Shown here one piece after another: positions 27,875 to 36,768 of a stretch of 64,000 nucleotides of DNA. Position 1 is the stretch's first letter. The number at the start of each line of letters is the position of its first letter. The notes below the pieces were generated by a model, which ran no database searches, was not told where the DNA came from, and saw only the letters and a list, made by a program, of their open reading frames with translations. Both the position numbers and the translations under genes were made by a program. Source of the stretch: Dolomitihabitans soli (GTDB lineage: Bacteria > Actinomycetota > Actinomycetes > Streptosporangiales > Streptosporangiaceae); NCBI RefSeq assembly GCF_022213955.1, contig NZ_JAKNTW010000008.1:372001-436000 (forward strand), given 5' to 3'.

Positions 27875-30226
27875 GTGATCCACGACCTGCTCATTGACCC
27901 CAACGCGATCCTCGACCGGGCCCTGGGATGGCTCCTGGACCATCGGTGGCAAGTAGCCGCCGTGGTGGTGATCGCTGAACTCGGAATCGCCCTGATCTAC
28001 TTCGGGCTCCTGCGGCTACGTCACCGGCGATGGACGCGCGGCGCCCGGTGCATCGACATCCTCGCCCCACCCGCAGCAGACATGCCGGGTGCCGAAGCTC
28101 TGTGGGCCAACCTGATCGGGCTGCTGCACCCCGCATGGAAGCGGCTCATGCTCGGCCAGCCCCACCTCGCCTTCGAGTACATCTTCGGTGTCGACGGCGT
28201 CCACATCCGCCTGTGGGTACCAGGTGTGATCCCCCAACACCTGGTGGAGCACGCGATCGAGGCCGCCTGGCCATCCGCCCGGACCGTGGCGACGGACGCC
28301 GTACCACTTGTCCCCCTGACGGGTCAGGCCATCGGGGGCCAGTTCGCACCGGCCCGCAGCGAACGGCTACCGATCAAGCACGACCACCGCGCCGACCCGC
28401 TGCGGGCACTCATCGGAGCCGCCGTCGGCATGCCGCACTGGCAGCACGCCGCAGTTCAGATCCTCGCCCGGCCGGTCACCGGCCACAGGCTCTCCACCAC
28501 GACCGGTACGGTACGGCTGGCGCGAGCCGTACTGGATCTCCTCACTCCAGGGCCGCTGCATCCCACCCACTTCAGGAACCACGATCGCGTCGCCAAGCTG
28601 GAGGAGTCGGCCGAAGCTCGGGCGATCCGCGACAAGGCCCAACACCCTCGATACGTCGTCGCCATCCGCTATGCCGTACAAGCCGACGAACCGGCGTCCA
28701 CGGATAAGAAGATCAGGGCCATCCGCCGGAACGCCGACAAGGGACGCGCCCACGCGCTCGCCTCCGCCTTCGCCGTCTACTCCGGACACAACCGGCTGGA
28801 ACGCCATCGGCTTCTCAAGCCCGCCATGTGCCTCGCCGGACGCCGGCTCGACAAGGGCTTCCTCCTCTCCGTCCCCGAGCTGGCTACACTCGCCCACCTT
28901 CCGCTCGACACCGCGGTGCCGGGACTCACCCGCGCCGGAGCCACCTCCGTACCGCCCTCGCCGGCGATCTCCCGGACCGGCAAGACACTGGGCTTCTCCG
29001 ACACCGGCCACCAACGCCCCGTCGCCCTGCGCGTCGCAGACTCCTGCCACCACGTCCACGTCCTGGGCCCCAACGGCACCGGCAAGTCCACCCTCCTGGC
29101 CCAGATGATCCTCTCCGACATCGAAGCGGGACGCGGAGTCGTCGTCATCGAGGCCAAAGGCGACCTTGTCCTCGACATCCTCGGACTCATGCCACCGGAG
29201 GTGGCGAGCAAGGTCGTACTCATCGACCCGGACGACCACCACCCCTCCCCATCGCTCAACGCGCTCGGAGGGACCGATGTGGACATGGCCGTGGACAACC
29301 TCGTCGGAATCTTCCACAAGATTTACGCCGACTACTGGGGCCCACGCACCGACGACATCCTGCGCGGCTGCGCCCTCACCCTCGCTAGAACCGGCGGCAC
29401 CCTCACCGACATCCCCGCGCTGCTCACCGACTCGATCCGGCGGCAACGCCTCACCGCAACCTTGAAAGACCCGATCTTGCGCGGCTTCTGGTCCTGGTAC
29501 GACAGTCTCTCCGAACAGGCTCAGGCCAACGTCACCGCGCCGATTATGAACAAGCTGCGCGCGTTCCTGCTCCGCCCCTTCGTCCGGGACGTGCTCGGGT
29601 CGGCGACCTCCACATTCGACCTGAACGACGTCCTGGACGGCGGGATCCTGCTCGTGCGGCTTCCCAAAGGAGTGCTCGGCGACGACACCGCCCGGCTACT
29701 CGGCTCCGTGATCCTCGCCCAGGTCTGGCAGGCCGCCGCCAGACGCGCCAAGCTCGGTCACGCCCGCAACCACGCCGCGCTCTACTGCGACGAGGCGCAC
29801 AACTTCCTCACCCTGCCGCACGCCCTGAGCGACATGCTCGCCGAGGCCCGCGCCTACCGAATGTCGCTGGTCCTGGCCCACCAGCACCTCGCCCAGTTCC
29901 CGCGCGACCTGCGCCAGGCGGTCTCCTCCGATGCCCGCAACAAGATCTACTTCTCCCTGTCGCCCGAGGATGCCCGCGAGGTCGAACACCACTTCACCCC
30001 GTACCTCAAAGCCCACGACCTCGCCAACCTCGACGCCTTCCAAGCCGCCGCGCGCCTGGTCGTCCGCTCCGCCGAAGCCCCGCCCTTCACTCTGCGCACC
30101 CGCCCACTGCGCGAACCCTCCCGTGACGCCGCCCTGCACATCCGCGATGCCGCCGCCAAGGCCCACGGCCGCCCGGCCGCCGCCAGCGCCCCAAAGCCGG
30201 GAGACCCCCGGCTCCACTCTGACTAG
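27875..30226 (+). CDS. VirD4/TraG-like coupling ATPase
   Basis: The 783-residue coupling protein would deliver the relaxed DNA strand to the transfer channel. One membrane helix (about 25-48) precedes a long N-terminal domain. Walker A is GPNGTGKST (398-406), Walker B is ALYCDEAHNF (about 635-644), and a conserved LAHQHLAQF segment lies after it. GTG 27875 follows GAAGGA. Compared with VirB4 it has the TraG-type split between a long membrane-proximal domain and a C-terminal motor. Confidence 0.9.
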   Translation: MIHDLLIDPNAILDRALGWLLDHRWQVAAVVVIAELGIALIYFGLLRLRHRRWTRGARCIDILAPPAADMPGAEALWANLIGLLHPAWKRLMLGQPHLAFEYIFGVDGVHIRLWVPGVIPQHLVEHAIEAAWPSARTVATDAVPLVPLTGQAIGGQFAPARSERLPIKHDHRADPLRALIGAAVGMPHWQHAAVQILARPVTGHRLSTTTGTVRLARAVLDLLTPGPLHPTHFRNHDRVAKLEESAEARAIRDKAQHPRYVVAIRYAVQADEPASTDKKIRAIRRNADKGRAHALASAFAVYSGHNRLERHRLLKPAMCLAGRRLDKGFLLSVPELATLAHLPLDTAVPGLTRAGATSVPPSPAISRTGKTLGFSDTGHQRPVALRVADSCHHVHVLGPNGTGKSTLLAQMILSDIEAGRGVVVIEAKGDLVLDILGLMPPEVASKVVLIDPDDHHPSPSLNALGGTDVDMAVDNLVGIFHKIYADYWGPRTDDILRGCALTLARTGGTLTDIPALLTDSIRRQRLTATLKDPILRGFWSWYDSLSEQAQANVTAPIMNKLRAFLLRPFVRDVLGSATSTFDLNDVLDGGILLVRLPKGVLGDDTARLLGSVILAQVWQAAARRAKLGHARNHAALYCDEAHNFLTLPHALSDMLAEARAYRMSLVLAHQHLAQFPRDLRQAVSSDARNKIYFSLSPEDAREVEHHFTPYLKAHDLANLDAFQAAARLVVRSAEAPPFTLRTRPLREPSRDAALHIRDAAAKAHGRPAAASAPKPGDPRLHSD

Positions 30227-30237
30227 GAGAACCCGTC

Positions 30238-31122
30238 ATGACTCAGCCCCGTTTCACCCCAGCCGTCCTCGCCTCGCTGGCTGTACGGCTCACGCCCCGC
30301 GACCGCGCCATCCTGCGCGCCGTGTGGGAACACCGCGTGCTCACCTCGCCACAGATCACCCAGCTGTTCTTCGACACCGACACCGCAACCCGCAAGCGGC
30401 TATTGATCCTGCACCACATGGGCGTACTGGAACGCTTCCGACCCAACCAGCCCATCGGCACCGGAGCAGCGCCGTACCACTACGTCCTCGGCGCGGCCGG
30501 CGCCGCCGTACTCGCCTCCGAGGACGGCATCGAGTTCGCCGCCCTCGGCTACCGCCGCGACCGCGCCCTCGGCATCGCCCACAACCAACGCCTCACCCAC
30601 ACCATCGGCGTTAACGGTTTCTACACCTCCCTATCCGCCTTCGCCCGCCGCCGGGACAACGCCGTGCTCACCACCTGGTGGACCGAGCAACGCTGCGCCG
30701 CCCTGTGGGGTGAGACCACCCGCCCCGACGGCTACGGCCGCTGGACCGAAGACGGCCACAGCCTGGACTTCTTCCTCGAATACGACACCGGCACCGAACC
30801 CCTCGACCGGGTGGCCGCCAAACTCGACGGCTACACCCTCCTCGCCCAGGCCAGCACGATCATCACCCCGCTGCTGTTCTCCGTCCACAGCGACCGCCGC
30901 GAAGCCAACCTCCGAACCCGCCTACAGGCCTGCGCAACAACAGACATCATCCCTATCGCCACCACCTCCCGCTCCGACCTCGTGGCATACACCGCCGACG
31001 GCCCCGCCGGAGAACGCTGGCTGCCCCTCGGTACAACCAGCCCTCGACTCCGCCTCGCCAGGCTCGCGCAACACTGGCCCCACCTCGGCCAGCGCACCCC
31101 TGCAGAAGAGGACGCAGGTTGA
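30238..31122 (+). CDS. Replication-relaxation family protein
   Basis: The 294-residue protein has an N-terminal winged-helix-like segment (LTPRDRAILRAVWEHRVLTSPQITQLFF) and a nuclease-fold-like C-terminal half containing FFLEYDTGTEPLDRVAAKLDGY. Together these match the Replic_Relax family found next to transfer genes in actinobacterial ICEs and proposed to help replication or DNA relaxation. It starts 11 bases after virD4 and overlaps the wall-hydrolase gene by four bases. If the element uses a relaxase, this is the best visible candidate. Confidence 0.85.
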   Translation: MTQPRFTPAVLASLAVRLTPRDRAILRAVWEHRVLTSPQITQLFFDTDTATRKRLLILHHMGVLERFRPNQPIGTGAAPYHYVLGAAGAAVLASEDGIEFAALGYRRDRALGIAHNQRLTHTIGVNGFYTSLSAFARRRDNAVLTTWWTEQRCAALWGETTRPDGYGRWTEDGHSLDFFLEYDTGTEPLDRVAAKLDGYTLLAQASTIITPLLFSVHSDRREANLRTRLQACATTDIIPIATTSRSDLVAYTADGPAGERWLPLGTTSPRLRLARLAQHWPHLGQRTPAEEDAG

Positions 31123-32390
31123 TCGCGGAAATCGGGCTTGCCAAGGTCATCGCGGCGGGAGCCGCACTCATCTCAGGTGTGGCACTGCTGGCAGGGATGA
31201 CCGGCGGCGCCCAGCACGCGGCAGTCTCATCCGATCCCAGCCGGCTGGCCGCAGCGGTCTGCTCCTACGTACCGGACACCGTACGGCGCAACGCGCCGCG
31301 CCTCGATCTCTCCCGGGCTCAGGCCACCAACGCCAAAACCATCATCGACGTCGCGAGGTCATTCGGGCTTCCTGAGCAAGCAGCCGTGATCGGCGTCGCC
31401 ACCGCACTCCAGGAATCCAACCTCGACGAGAAAGCCATCGGCGACCACGGAACCGCCTTCGGGCTCTTCCAGCAGCACCCCGAACACGGCTGGGGCACCC
31501 GCACGCAAGTCACCAATCCCCGCTTCGCCGCCCGCCAGTTCTTCTCCCGCCTGACCAAGGTGAAGGGCTGGGACCGCAAGCCCCTAACCACTGCAGCACA
31601 AGCTGTGCAACGCTCCGCCCATCCGAACGCCTACACCCGCCACACCGATCGAGCCCAAAAGATCGTGCACGTACTCAATTCGCCGAGACCAGCGAGTACG
31701 GCGAGCCCGCGCAAAACTCCGCACCGCGAGACGCTCGGACTGACCGACGACAAACGCGGCGAGATGATGACAAGCATCAAAATCGGCGCATCACTCGGAA
31801 TCTCTCGTCAGGCAATGATCACTGACCTGGTCGCATCCCTTTCCACCGGGAGGAAGGGCTCCTCCGGCGGCAGTCGTCAGCAGGCGGAACAGATCGTGGC
31901 CATACTCACAACGGAGCTGTGCCACGATCTCTCTTACCTTGGCGAGCTGCCCGGCAACGTTGCGTTGGACCTCTCCTCAGCATCCCAGCGCGGGGCGGAA
32001 GCCGTACGAGCAGCCTTCACCATGCTCGGCACCCCTTACTCCTGGGGCGGCGGCGGCCCAACCGGCCCCACCTACGGCATCGGCCGCGGAGCAGGCACCA
32101 AAGGCTTCGACTGCTCCGGCCTAGCCGAGTACGCCTGGTTTCGCGCCGGATCCCACATCGGTACGACAACATACGAGCAGTGGCGCGCGGGACCTTCTGT
32201 TCCCAGAACCCAGGTCCAGCCAGGCGACCTGGTTTTCTACGAGACCGACCCATCTCGCCCTGGGCCTGACCACGTCGGAATCGTCGCCTCCAGCACGCAT
32301 ATGGTAAACGCCCCGCACACAGGGGCCGTCGTCCGCCTCGAACCGATCCAAAGGTCGACATACACCGGTGCGGTGCGCCCATCTAAGTGA
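31119..32390 (+). CDS. Peptidoglycan hydrolase: transglycosylase-like plus NlpC/P60
   Basis: The 423-residue VirB1-like wall hydrolase would open peptidoglycan for the conjugation channel. An N-terminal hydrophobic anchor (about 10-28) precedes a lysozyme-like domain with candidate catalytic Glu99 in TALQESNL and the GTAFGLFQQ segment. A spacer (about 190-290) leads to an NlpC/P60 domain with Cys332 in FDCSGLAEY and His385 in DHVGIV. The TTG start overlaps the previous stop (TTGA). It is the last gene of the transfer operon. Confidence 0.9.
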   Translation: MIAEIGLAKVIAAGAALISGVALLAGMTGGAQHAAVSSDPSRLAAAVCSYVPDTVRRNAPRLDLSRAQATNAKTIIDVARSFGLPEQAAVIGVATALQESNLDEKAIGDHGTAFGLFQQHPEHGWGTRTQVTNPRFAARQFFSRLTKVKGWDRKPLTTAAQAVQRSAHPNAYTRHTDRAQKIVHVLNSPRPASTASPRKTPHRETLGLTDDKRGEMMTSIKIGASLGISRQAMITDLVASLSTGRKGSSGGSRQQAEQIVAILTTELCHDLSYLGELPGNVALDLSSASQRGAEAVRAAFTMLGTPYSWGGGGPTGPTYGIGRGAGTKGFDCSGLAEYAWFRAGSHIGTTTYEQWRAGPSVPRTQVQPGDLVFYETDPSRPGPDHVGIVASSTHMVNAPHTGAVVRLEPIQRSTYTGAVRPSK

Positions 32391-32580
32391 CTTTGTCCAA
32401 CTCCAACCAGTGCGACACCAGTTGCAGCTCGCGGATGCGCAGCACGTCTGGGCCGCCCTCGGCAGCTTCTCGAAGGGCAGCCAGGGCACTCTCATCCGCT
32501 ACGTGGGGGCTTCAGGCACCCAGAAGCACTGTTCGCGGAAGATCGAGTCGAGCTTTCCTCGATGGCAAGCTGGGGCTGGG
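32383..32580 (-). pseudogene. Possible degraded minus-strand gene end
   Basis: On the minus strand a coding-like stretch reads DESALAALREAAEGGP then LRIRELQLVSHWLELDKVT before a stop at 32385-32383, overlapping the wall-hydrolase end. Upstream, a second frame reads HRGKLDSIFREQCFWVPEAPT and stops where the first should join. One indel would fuse them into a single protein end. No family was recognised; it may be a pseudogene fragment. Confidence 0.3.
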
Positions 32581-32627
32581 TCACCCCGATGCTCGCAACC
32601 TTGGCGGACGGTTGCGACGCACCTACA

Positions 32628-33737
32628 TCACCCCAGTCGAACTGATCCTGGTGGCTCCGGCAACCGCTTACACGAGAAGTTGCCTTGCTCGTACTCGATC
32701 AGATACTCCTCACCAGGCAGGACTTCGTACAGCCCATCGATGACTTCCGCCTGGTCCGCAGCCTTGCAGTGCGCCCCGTCAACTTCAGTGTGAACAAGGT
32801 AGGCGGTGCCGCATTCGCATGAGATCTTGAACGCGTAGAACCGGCCGCGCATCGCCTCATGGACCAAGCCAGCTGGGTAGTACGCCACGTGCTCACCGCA
32901 GATCGTCGGCAGCTCGACCATGCCGCCGAGAGCCCGGCTGTCCGGAAGGTCGGTGGCCGGCTTCCACGGCCGGAGTCCGATGTGCTGCTCCATTGAGCGA
33001 AGTTCCTTTCCGGCGGTAAAACTGAGGAAGGTTGTGTCGTCCACCGTGATGCCGGACGGCCACTGCACGGGGTTGGTCACTGGCCACAGCTGCGGCAACT
33101 TCTTCCGAGTAGACACCTTGACCTGGAGGCTTGGCGTTGTGAACCGCACCCCATGGAGCACCAACTGCCCGAGCACGATAGTCATGGCGTAGCCCTGTGG
33201 CCGGTCGGGTTCTGATAGCCCCTCGATGGTCACCGCGAGCGGCGTGACCCGCACCGACCAACGTCGTATCCCGTCGTACCGTCCAATCCAGAACTGACTC
33301 GCCGGTAGGGGTTGCGCCTCATCCCGCTGGGCGAAGAACTCGGAGTACTCGGAAGCCGGGAGTCCGTAGCCGCTTCTTCGGTCTGCCTCCGGAGAGACGA
33401 GCATGGCCACCAGCGCCGTCTTCTGCACCCATGCCGCGACCAGGCCCTGATCCTCCAGCTCGATCGTGCCAGCCTCCCCCAGGATGAACGGCGTCAGTAC
33501 CCGCTGCGCAACAACCTCGAGGCGGCTCATCCAGCCGTGGTTACACATCCCACATACGTCACGCACCGTCTGCCGGAACGGCGGGCGCACACCCAACTCC
33601 CGCCCGATCCGATTCAGCGGACCGGCACCGTGCAGCACCGGCTCCAGGTCAAGCCCGATCCGCGTAAGCCAGTCTCCGAAGACGTGCTCGCCGGTCAGCG
33701 TGCCGATGAACCCACAAAAGGCACAAGATCCGGCCAT
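32628..33737 (-). CDS. HNH-like zinc-finger protein, hypothetical
   Basis: The 369-residue protein has an N-terminal CAFCGFIGTLTGEHVF followed about 40 residues later by CGMCNHGWMSRLE. The two CxxC pairs with an intervening EH and following N/H resemble the McrA/HNH nuclease fold. The rest is beta-rich and unrecognised, with a late CECGTAYLVH pair. ATG 33737 has GAGGAG seven bases before it. It could be a nuclease in the cargo region, but nuclease activity is not shown and the HNH assignment is tentative. The next 270 bases (33738-34006) hold no gene I can support. Confidence 0.6.
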   Translation of the reverse strand: MAGSCAFCGFIGTLTGEHVFGDWLTRIGLDLEPVLHGAGPLNRIGRELGVRPPFRQTVRDVCGMCNHGWMSRLEVVAQRVLTPFILGEAGTIELEDQGLVAAWVQKTALVAMLVSPEADRRSGYGLPASEYSEFFAQRDEAQPLPASQFWIGRYDGIRRWSVRVTPLAVTIEGLSEPDRPQGYAMTIVLGQLVLHGVRFTTPSLQVKVSTRKKLPQLWPVTNPVQWPSGITVDDTTFLSFTAGKELRSMEQHIGLRPWKPATDLPDSRALGGMVELPTICGEHVAYYPAGLVHEAMRGRFYAFKISCECGTAYLVHTEVDGAHCKAADQAEVIDGLYEVLPGEEYLIEYEQGNFSCKRLPEPPGSVRLG

Positions 33738-34006
33738 GCATGTACTCCTCTGGATCGGGATAACTCGTCGTCGCGGGTCTCACCGACGAAGAAAGAGCCT
33801 TCGGCGCCGCACACCGACCAGCTTTCGTCGCGGGCAGTAACGACCCGCGCCCCGGCCAACACGCAGCCAGAATTCATCCTGCGAGACGCCGAAAACAGCC
33901 AGCGGCGCGCCGGTCGAGTGGTGTCGCTATTGGAACAGCGGCAGGGGATCAACATGCCACGGCCTGGATAATCACTCATCTATCTCTCGGCGATCACAAG
34001 CTTAGG

Positions 34007-34522
34007 TCAGGAGTCGGCTTCTCCGGGGGCCGACTCTATATCCTCGTGCAGAAATGCTTGGAGCAGGGTGTATCCGGGCGAGGCTTCGGTTGGTCGGATA
34101 CCGATCTGGAAGATTTCCGGCTCCTCGAAGATCGGTTCCCCGCTCGGTCGGCGCGCGTATGCGACGCGCCCGTAGTCCACGCCCGCCTCCTGGTCGAAGC
34201 TCATCCAGGTGATGGCTTCCTGCTCGCCCTCGCGCAAGGGATGGTTCGAGGCGGCTCGGGTCGACACCGTGCTGGGCGGGGTGAAGGCCCAGACCTGAGG
34301 TACGGCCAGTACCCAGCGGGCAGCGCCGACCTCGCGTGCCTTCGCGGCGGCCTTCAGCTCGAACGCTGCGGCCGTCTCGGTGTCGCGGAGGTAGTCGTAG
34401 TCGCTCAGCACGAGCTTGCGCCTCCCGTCGACCGCGACGATCACCGGGCAGTCGCGGGCCACGATGCTCTTCTCCAACCGCTCGACCACGTCGAAGAGCA
34501 GGTCAGCCGTCTCCTGGTTCAT
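34007..34522 (-). CDS. Hypothetical protein
   Basis: The 171-residue soluble protein begins NQETADLLFDVVERLEKS and has acidic and mixed composition, with no motif I recognise. The start is placed at ATG 34522 because the upstream 25 residues overlap the divergent phosphotransferase leader; ATG 34597 is possible. GC-rich third positions support coding. Confidence 0.6.
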   Translation of the reverse strand: MNQETADLLFDVVERLEKSIVARDCPVIVAVDGRRKLVLSDYDYLRDTETAAAFELKAAAKAREVGAARWVLAVPQVWAFTPPSTVSTRAASNHPLREGEQEAITWMSFDQEAGVDYGRVAYARRPSGEPIFEEPEIFQIGIRPTEASPGYTLLQAFLHEDIESAPGEADS

Positions 34523-34608
34523 CTGCCACCGCTCTCGTAGTCCTGGTCTTCGGATTTCCTCTTGTACCAGGCAACATGGCGGCGCCCGATTCCGCATGTC
34601 GGCACCCC

Positions 34609-35673
34609 ATGGTCCGATACCCTCCGGCGGTGGCCAAGCAGCTTCCTGAGTCCGTTGCCCTAGGCGAGCTCTCCAGCGACCTTCCCATCATCCTCGAGGC
34701 CTTCGGGTTGGGGAACGTCCACGAGATGCGGTATCTCACCGAAGGGCTGATGAACCGCAATTGGAAGGTCATCACCGAGCACGGCACGTTCGTGCTGAAG
34801 CGGATCATCGACGTGCCGCTGCCCCTCGCCCGACGCAACCTCTCCGTCCTGACAGCTCTGGCGAACGATGGAGTGCCGGCATGCCCGCCCGTGACAACGA
34901 CCAGCGGTGAGCCGGTCGTCAAGGTCGAGGAGCGTGGCTACTGCCTGTGCCCGTGGGTAGAGGGCGATCATCCTCGGGGCTACGATCTCACCCTCGCTCA
35001 GGTGGGCATTCTGGGGGCCATGCTGGGACGGATTCATCGAAGCCTGAACCGTCCCCAGACAGACCTCCCAGACAAGCCCGCGAGCGTTCGTGCCCCGGTT
35101 CCGAACCCCATCACCGCGCTGGAAGAGGCCGACCGGTTCATGAAGACCGTCTCCTCGCTCGACGCGCCCACCGCGTTCGATGCCCAGGTCACGAACTACC
35201 TTGAGCGGCGCGAGGTGCTGCTGGAGAAGTACTCCCACCTGCAGCCCAAAGGGGATGAGCCTCGGGGACCGTTCGGCTGGACACACGGAGACTTCCAGCA
35301 CCTGAACGTGATCTGGCGTGAAGAAGCGATCGCAGGGGTCGTCGACTGGGACCGGATCCGCGTCCGCCCGTTCGGTGAGGAGGTGGCGCGGTCGGCCACC
35401 TTGCTCTTCGGCAGTGACGAGGGCGACCTGGATCTGGACCGTGTCTCCGCCTTCGTCAACGGGTACCGCAGTGTGATCCCCCTCAGCCGGGAAGATCTGG
35501 AGGACGCGGTGCACCGGCTTTGGTGGAAGCGGATGTGCGACTACTGGCAGCTGGAGTTCCACTACGACCGCGGCGACCACTCCTGTGACCACCTGTTCCT
35601 CTCCTCCTCGCGGTGCCTCGAATGGTGGACCAGCCGACGTGACGAGGTGAAAGCCGCCTTCACCGCTGGCTAG
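34609..35673 (+). CDS. APH-fold phosphotransferase
   Basis: The protein has about 354 residues. The kinase core carries Lys in FVLKRIIDVP, the catalytic loop THGDFQHLNVIW and metal-binding Asp in GVVDWDRIRVRP. The layout resembles homoserine-kinase-II/aminoglycoside-phosphotransferase enzymes, which phosphorylate small molecules with hydroxyl groups. ATG 34609 and GTG 34630 are both possible starts; neither has a strong ribosome site. Its stop overlaps by four bases the end of the convergent alcohol-dehydrogenase gene, so it flanks the 11-gene operon but is not part of it. Confidence 0.85.
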   Translation: MVRYPPAVAKQLPESVALGELSSDLPIILEAFGLGNVHEMRYLTEGLMNRNWKVITEHGTFVLKRIIDVPLPLARRNLSVLTALANDGVPACPPVTTTSGEPVVKVEERGYCLCPWVEGDHPRGYDLTLAQVGILGAMLGRIHRSLNRPQTDLPDKPASVRAPVPNPITALEEADRFMKTVSSLDAPTAFDAQVTNYLERREVLLEKYSHLQPKGDEPRGPFGWTHGDFQHLNVIWREEAIAGVVDWDRIRVRPFGEEVARSATLLFGSDEGDLDLDRVSAFVNGYRSVIPLSREDLEDAVHRLWWKRMCDYWQLEFHYDRGDHSCDHLFLSSSRCLEWWTSRRDEVKAAFTAG

Positions 35674-36755
35674 AACCTCACCATCTGCCGGACGCCCTTC
35701 CGCCCACGAGCGTCCTCAAGAGCACAGTTCACCTGATCCAGCCCACGGCTGGAGGTGACCAGGGGATCGGTGCGCAAAAGGCCCCGCACGGCGAGATCCG
35801 CGTATCGAGGAATGTCCATCCGGGTTCGTACGGAGCCCATGACCGACCCGACAAGGCTGCGCCCCTGCCGGAGCAATCTCGCTGGCACCGGAACATCGGT
35901 GCCAACGGGGAGCATGCCGAGGACCGTGGCCTGCCCTTCCGGGCGCAGAACAGAGAAGGCCTGGACGGCCGTCTCGATCAGGCCCACCGCCTCAACCGCG
36001 TGCTCCACACCCCCTCCAGCGCATCTGGTCACCTCCTCGACCACGTCCCCGCACGTGGCATCCACAACCTCGGTAGCACCAAGCTCCAAGGCCAGCTCCA
36101 GCCGATGCCGCTCCAGATCGATCGCGATGATCTGACCGCAGCCGGCGATCCGGGCCGCCTGCACCGCGCCGAGGCCGACACCACCACACCCAAAGATCGC
36201 GACTTGGGCCCCCGGCGCGGGCTTGGCGACGTTGAACACCGAGGCCAGCCCGGTGGTGAGGCAGCAGGACAGGAGCGCGCCGGCCTCGAAGGACAGCTCG
36301 GGCGGCATCGGAACCAAGCTGTGCGCGGCGACCAGCATGAGCTCGCTGAAGGCCGAGACACCAAGGTACTGACGAATCGGTTGGCCACCGATGGAAAGCC
36401 GTCGCCGCTGTCGCTCCTTCGCCGAGGAGTCGGTGCAGTAGACCATGCTGCCGCTCAGGCAGGCAGCGCAGCGTCCGCAGAAGGTCTGGTCGCAGACGAT
36501 CACACGGTCGCCCGGCGCGAAGTCGTCAACCCCTTCCCCCACCATCTCGACGACACCGCTCGCCTCGTGTCCCAGGACCGTGGGCACGGGGTACGGAAAG
36601 AGCCCAGCGGCGAAGTGCAGGTCAGTCCCGCAGATGCCCGCGCTGGCGGTGCGGACCAGCACCTCTCCGGGCAGCGGATCGGCGAGTTCGATCTCTTGGA
36701 CACGCAGGGGCTCCTTGGCACGGTGAAGTACGGCGGCGCGGCAACGACGCTGCAT
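35670..36755 (-). CDS. Zinc-dependent alcohol dehydrogenase (MDR)
   Basis: The 361-residue oxidoreductase has catalytic-zinc ligands in GICGTDLHF and GHEASG, a structural-zinc cluster CGRCAACLSGSMVYC, and a nucleotide-binding GCGGVGLGAVQAA followed by IDLERHRLELALELGA. MDR enzymes of this kind oxidise secondary alcohols, including the sugar and cyclitol positions needed before transamination. It is the last gene of the operon, 13 bases after the aminotransferase gene. Confidence 0.92.
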   Translation of the reverse strand: MQRRCRAAVLHRAKEPLRVQEIELADPLPGEVLVRTASAGICGTDLHFAAGLFPYPVPTVLGHEASGVVEMVGEGVDDFAPGDRVIVCDQTFCGRCAACLSGSMVYCTDSSAKERQRRRLSIGGQPIRQYLGVSAFSELMLVAAHSLVPMPPELSFEAGALLSCCLTTGLASVFNVAKPAPGAQVAIFGCGGVGLGAVQAARIAGCGQIIAIDLERHRLELALELGATEVVDATCGDVVEEVTRCAGGGVEHAVEAVGLIETAVQAFSVLRPEGQATVLGMLPVGTDVPVPARLLRQGRSLVGSVMGSVRTRMDIPRYADLAVRGLLRTDPLVTSSRGLDQVNCALEDARGRKGVRQMVRF

Positions 36756-36768
36756 GGGAGTGACTCCT

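Noticed and set aside
33695-33979. 94-residue minus-strand frame upstream of the HNH-like gene
   Set aside because: No ribosome site or recognisable motif, and it overlaps the start of the HNH-like gene; not enough support.
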